Shown here piece after piece: positions 7,582 through 9,683 of a DNA stretch of 9,683 nt (positions are counted from its first letter, which is position 1; each line of letters begins with the position of its first letter). A model generated the notes under the pieces. It made no database searches. It saw only the letters and a list, made by a program, of their open reading frames with translations, and had not been told where the DNA came from. The position numbers and the translations under genes are program-made. This stretch comes from Actinomycetes bacterium (GTDB lineage Bacteria > Actinomycetota > Acidimicrobiia > Acidimicrobiales > RAAP-2), in the NCBI GenBank assembly GCA_021800645.1, contig JAJYYT010000056.1, positions 1-9,683 on the forward strand, in the 5' to 3' direction.

Positions 7582-7596
7582 TGCCGCCGAGCGGCA
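7582..7596 (+). other. Small hairpin in the intergenic gap
   Basis: TGCCGC and GCGGCA form a perfect 6-bp inverted repeat around CGA, within the 70-base gap (7553-7622) between the FAD oxidoreductase and the DRE-TIM gene. It has no T-run and is too short to be a confident terminator. It might fine-tune expression or stabilise a processed mRNA end, or be chance in GC-rich DNA. I see no clear promoter in this gap. Confidence 0.3.
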
Positions 7597-7611
7597 GATC
7601 GAGAGCGAGTG

Positions 7612-7617
7612 AGGAGG
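7612..7617 (+). promoter_or_regulatory. Strong Shine-Dalgarno site for the DRE-TIM gene
   Basis: AGGAGG, the best Shine-Dalgarno match in the window, sits 5 bases before the GTG at 7623. It selects that GTG over the in-frame ATG at 7476, which would overlap the preceding gene and add about 49 residues without family character, and over the ATG at 7710, which would begin right at the catalytic strand. Confidence 0.8.
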
Positions 7618-7622
7618 TCCGG

Positions 7623-8819
7623 GTGATCGACGAAGCCCAGCTGTACACGGGTGACCTGAACCGGCAAGCCCTCGGAGATGCGTGGGCGTCGCCGCCGGGT
7701 CCGATCGGGATGTACGACACGACGCTGCGCGACGGTGAGCAGACGACGGGGGTGTCGCTCAGCGCGGAGTCGAAGGTCGAGATCGCGCACGCGCTCGACC
7801 GTCTCGGTGTCGACCGGATCGAAGCGAGCTTCCCACGGGTCTCGGCGGAGGACGCCGAGGCGACGAAGGCCATCGTGGACGCCGGGCTCTCGGCCGAGAT
7901 CTGGGGGTTCGCTCGCGCCGTGCGCGAGGACGTGGACGCGTTGGCCGAGAGCGGCGTGCGATCGACGATCGTCGAGGCTCCGGTCAGCGATCGAAAGCTC
8001 GCCGCGTACCACATGTCCCGAGAGACGGTGTGCCAGCGGATCACCGACGCGGTGCGCCACGCCGTCGACGGCGGGATGAAGGTCTGCTTCTTCGGGGTCG
8101 ACGGCACCCGGGCGGACCTGCGGTTTCTGGAGGATGTGTACCGCAGGGCGCTCGATGTCGGAGCCGGCGAGGTCGCGGTCGTCGACACCATCGGGGTTGC
8201 GAACCCCGAGGCAGCAGCACTCCTGGTCGGACGCGTGCGCAGTTGGCTCGGACCGGACGTCCCGGTGCACTGGCACGGCCACAACGATTTCGGGCTCGCG
8301 ACCGCGGCGTCGATCGCCGCGGTGCGCGCCGGCGCGTCGTGGGTCCAAGGAACGGTCAACGGGATGGGCGAGCGGGCCGGCAACGCGGTGATCGGCGAGG
8401 TCGCGATGGCTCTGGAAGCCCTCTACGGAGTCTCGACGAGGCTCCGCTTCGGGCACCTTCGCGAGGTGTCGAAGCTCGTCCAGGACCGCTCGGGGTACAC
8501 GCTCGATCCGTGGAAGCCGATCACCGGCCGGGACATCTTCACGCGGGAGAGCGGCGCAGTCGCGAGCCAGTTCGACGACCCTTCCGCGATCGAGCCCTAC
8601 GCCGCGGAGCTCGTCGGCGCGAAGCTGCGGGCGGTCCTCGGCAAGAAGAGCGGCCTGGACTCGATCCGGGTGAAGGCCGCCGAGCTCGGGATCGAGGTCG
8701 ATCGGGACCGCTGGCCGGCGCTCCTCGCCGAGATCAAGCGCCTCGGGTCAGAGCGGCACGGGCTCGTGAGCGACGACGAGCTCCGCGCGCTCGTGGCGAG
8801 CAATGTCGGCATCGGCTGA
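7623..8819 (+). CDS. DRE-TIM metallolyase/acyltransferase (isopropylmalate/homocitrate synthase-like)
   Basis: Encodes 398 residues from GTG at 7623. A TIM barrel (about 28-300) carries the diagnostic YDTTLRDGEQ (R36, D37, metal and catalytic Asp/Arg), the metal-binding HWHGHND motif (H218, H220) and GMGERAGNA. The next roughly 90 residues, with GKKSGLDSI, resemble the subdomain after the barrel in NifV/homocitrate synthases. The large C-terminal leucine-binding domain of LeuA is absent, which argues against a feedback-regulated isopropylmalate synthase. The family condenses acetyl-CoA with 2-oxo acids or cleaves 3-hydroxy-3-methylglutaryl-type or 4-hydroxy-2-oxo compounds. Homocitrate synthase-, citramalate synthase- and pyruvate-lyase-like roles all remain open, since specificity residues cannot be judged by eye. 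It is the last gene before the hairpin at 8818-8845, and its stop codon overlaps that stem. Confidence 0.9.
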   Translation: MIDEAQLYTGDLNRQALGDAWASPPGPIGMYDTTLRDGEQTTGVSLSAESKVEIAHALDRLGVDRIEASFPRVSAEDAEATKAIVDAGLSAEIWGFARAVREDVDALAESGVRSTIVEAPVSDRKLAAYHMSRETVCQRITDAVRHAVDGGMKVCFFGVDGTRADLRFLEDVYRRALDVGAGEVAVVDTIGVANPEAAALLVGRVRSWLGPDVPVHWHGHNDFGLATAASIAAVRAGASWVQGTVNGMGERAGNAVIGEVAMALEALYGVSTRLRFGHLREVSKLVQDRSGYTLDPWKPITGRDIFTRESGAVASQFDDPSAIEPYAAELVGAKLRAVLGKKSGLDSIRVKAAELGIEVDRDRWPALLAEIKRLGSERHGLVSDDELRALVASNVGIG

Positions 8820-8845
8820 TGCTCGCCGGCTTGCCGGCGAGCATC
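8818..8845. terminator. Bidirectional hairpin terminator between convergent genes
   Basis: GATGCTCGCCGGC (8818-8830) is followed by TT and its exact reverse complement GCCGGCGAGCATC (8833-8845). In RNA the centre gives a CUUG-type tight loop on a GC-rich stem of 12-13 pairs. It starts inside the stop codon of the plus-strand DRE-TIM gene and ends 3 bases before the stop of the minus-strand zinc-ribbon gene, so it sits where two convergent transcripts end. There is no T-tract on either side; T-less hairpins at convergent gene ends are common in high-GC actinobacteria. Termination is inferred from structure and position. Confidence 0.8.
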
Positions 8846-8848
8846 GCG

Positions 8849-9127
8849 TCAGGTCGGGCGAGCCACCGGGACGAAGCCGTCCTGTGCCAGGGCGACCTCG
8901 TCCCCGACCTGCGCGTCACCCTCGACGCGCGCGACTGCCAGGGGACCGAGCGGGAGGCGCACCAGACCCACCCGGACCCCATTCCTTGCAGTAGTAGTGC
9001 AATCCTCGAGGATCCCGGTCTCCACGGGCTCGAAGCTCCACGTGCTCCCTGCACAGGACGGGCACAGCAGCAGCGCCGGGAACGTCGGCTCTCCGCAGGC
9101 CGCGCACACTGGCATCGACAGGCTCAT
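8849..9127 (-). CDS. Zinc-ribbon OB-fold (DUF35-type) protein, thiolase partner
   Basis: Encodes 92 residues. The N-terminus has a four-Cys zinc ribbon (CAAC at 8-11 and CPSC at 22-25). A short beta-rich segment resembling a DUF35 OB-fold follows (about 30-90), with small-residue-rich strands such as ARVEGDAQVGDEV. DUF35 proteins bind acyl-CoA and partner with thiolase-like proteins; steroid-degrading Ltp2 retro-aldolases form such complexes. This copy is shorter than typical DUF35 proteins (about 130-150 residues), so it is compact or has a reduced OB-fold. The ATG at 9127 overlaps the stop of the upstream thiolase-like gene as ATGA, and GGAGGG lies just upstream, so the two are probably co-translated as a complex. 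An internal ATG at residue 5 is less likely because it is further from that ribosome binding site. Confidence 0.85.
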   Translation of the reverse strand: MSLSMPVCAACGEPTFPALLLCPSCAGSTWSFEPVETGILEDCTTTARNGVRVGLVRLPLGPLAVARVEGDAQVGDEVALAQDGFVPVARPT

Positions 9128-9683
9128 GGTCCCTCCAGGACGACCGCGTTCGCGCAGCCTCCGTAGCGGTACAGCACCATTCCGTAGCCGCTCACGACCG
9201 CTAGCCGGGCGTTGTCCACCTGGCGTTCGCCCGCGTGCCCCCTCAGCTGGGTGACGGCTTCCACCAGTCCGATCATCCCACCCGCGCAGCCCGCCTGCCC
9301 AGCCGACAGCTGCCCGCCCGAGGTGTTCAGGGGAAAGCGCTCCTCTTCGACGCGACGACGCAGGAAGCCCGGGATGTCCCCGTCCGGCACGAAACCGAGG
9401 TCGACCAGCTGGGTGACGGCCATCGCCGGATAGTCGTCGTACACCGAGACGACGTCGACATCTTCGGGACCGACCCCCGCGTCTCGCCAGAGGTCCTCGG
9501 CGATCTCGGCGAGCCCGGTCCGGAGCCCGTCCCCCCTCTGGCCGTCGTAGTTGTAGGAGGCCCGCAGCGCACGGACCTTCACGCCGCGCCCAGCAGCGGA
9601 CACCACCAGCGCGTCGGCGCCGCTCACGACCGGGACGCAGTCGAGCCGGTGCAGCGGCTCCGCCACGACCGGCGCCTCGAGGT
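9124..9683 (-). CDS. Thiolase-like (SCP-x/Ltp2-type) protein, C-terminal part
   Basis: Partial: the frame is open to the right edge, so the N-terminal half with the first active-site Cys is outside the window; about 186 residues are visible. A GTG at 9664-9666 is only an internal codon. The C-terminal thiolase domain is recognisable: the segment ADALVVSA, then VYDDYPAMAVTQLVDLGF, then PLNTSGGQLSAGQAG and a closing CANAVVLEG strand. In biosynthetic and degradative thiolases the second region carries a catalytic His (GHP) and the last a Cys (CxG). Here the His position reads Gln (codon 9295-9297) and the last region reads VVSGYGMVLYRYG with no Cys. That matches non-thiolytic SCP-x/Ltp2-like members, which pair with DUF35 proteins and may run retro-aldol cleavage of acyl-CoAs. 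The adjacent zinc-ribbon gene fits this. Substrate unknown. Confidence 0.86.
   Translation of the reverse strand, partial: LEAPVVAEPLHRLDCVPVVSGADALVVSAAGRGVKVRALRASYNYDGQRGDGLRTGLAEIAEDLWRDAGVGPEDVDVVSVYDDYPAMAVTQLVDLGFVPDGDIPGFLRRRVEEERFPLNTSGGQLSAGQAGCAGGMIGLVEAVTQLRGHAGERQVDNARLAVVSGYGMVLYRYGGCANAVVLEGP
9131..9136 (-). promoter_or_regulatory. Ribosome binding site for the zinc-ribbon protein
   Basis: Read on the minus strand this is GGAGGG, 3 bases before the ATG at 9127. It lies inside the end of the thiolase-like coding region, which favours this start and coupled translation of the two proteins. Confidence 0.6.

Noticed and set aside
7582..7596. The 6-bp hairpin as a terminator between the FAD oxidoreductase and DRE-TIM genes
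   Set aside because: The stem is short, there is no T-run, and the strong ribosome binding site and close spacing fit continued transcription better. It is kept only as a weak structural feature.
7476..7622. A longer start for the DRE-TIM gene at ATG 7476
   Set aside because: It would overlap the end of the FAD oxidoreductase and add about 49 residues without family similarity. AGGAGG 5 bases before GTG 7623 fits better.
6875..8383. A 502-codon open frame on the minus strand
   Set aside because: It lies over the FAD oxidoreductase and DRE-TIM genes. Its residues are Pro/Arg/Ser-rich without motifs, and no ribosome binding site or gap supports it.
391..8819. The cluster as ectoine or creatine degradation
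   Set aside because: M24 and M20 families occur in those pathways, but the expected partner genes (transaminase, semialdehyde dehydrogenase, AstE/AspA-type deacetylase or sarcosine oxidase) are not in this window.
1..9683. CRISPR arrays, tRNAs, insertion sequences, att sites
   Set aside because: Apart from the two hairpins, I saw no direct or spaced repeats, cloverleaf-like segments or transposase motifs, and coding covers nearly the whole window.

Overview
The window is gene-dense, high-GC DNA (G/C dominates third codon positions throughout) with ATGA stop/start overlaps, GTG starts and Shine-Dalgarno sites. The gene families present (luciferase-like flavin oxidoreductase, thiolase-like protein paired with a zinc-ribbon OB-fold protein) fit an actinobacterium best, perhaps an uncultured or environmental lineage. 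That assignment is inference; no rRNA or other marker gene is present.

Plus strand, about 1-8820: eight genes in one direction form what looks like a single catabolic or modification operon. In order they are: the C-terminal end of a luciferase-like (LLM) flavin-dependent oxidoreductase; an M20-family metallo-hydrolase; a fumarylacetoacetate hydrolase (FAH) family enzyme; an M24 'pita-bread' aminopeptidase/creatinase-like protein; a ketopantoate-reductase-family dehydrogenase; a second, divergent M24 protein whose metal site is largely replaced; a PYROXD2/phytoene-desaturase-like FAD oxidoreductase; and a DRE-TIM acyl-transferase/lyase of the isopropylmalate/homocitrate synthase group. Four of the seven junctions are 4-base ATGA overlaps and one has a 9-base gap. 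The last two gaps are 25 and 70 bases, each with its own ribosome binding site. A perfect 13-bp inverted repeat with a TT centre (8818-8845) closes the operon.

Minus strand, about 8849-9683: a small zinc-ribbon OB-fold (DUF35-type) protein lies downstream of, and overlaps by ATGA, a thiolase-like protein that runs off the right edge. The thiolase lacks the usual C-terminal catalytic His and Cys, which points to a non-thiolase or retro-aldol role like that of Ltp2/DUF35 pairs. The hairpin sits exactly between the two convergent units and probably serves both.

Working hypothesis (inference): the plus-strand genes encode an undescribed route for a nitrogen-containing carbon compound. It would combine a flavin monooxygenase, two or three C-N hydrolases (M20 and two M24), a C-C or acyl hydrolase (FAH), two oxidoreductases (KPR-like and FAD-dependent) and a DRE-TIM enzyme for acetyl-CoA or pyruvate-type condensation or cleavage. 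No substrate can be read from the sequence. I see no tRNA, rRNA, CRISPR, transposon or att site. No gene-free stretch exceeds about 70 bases.
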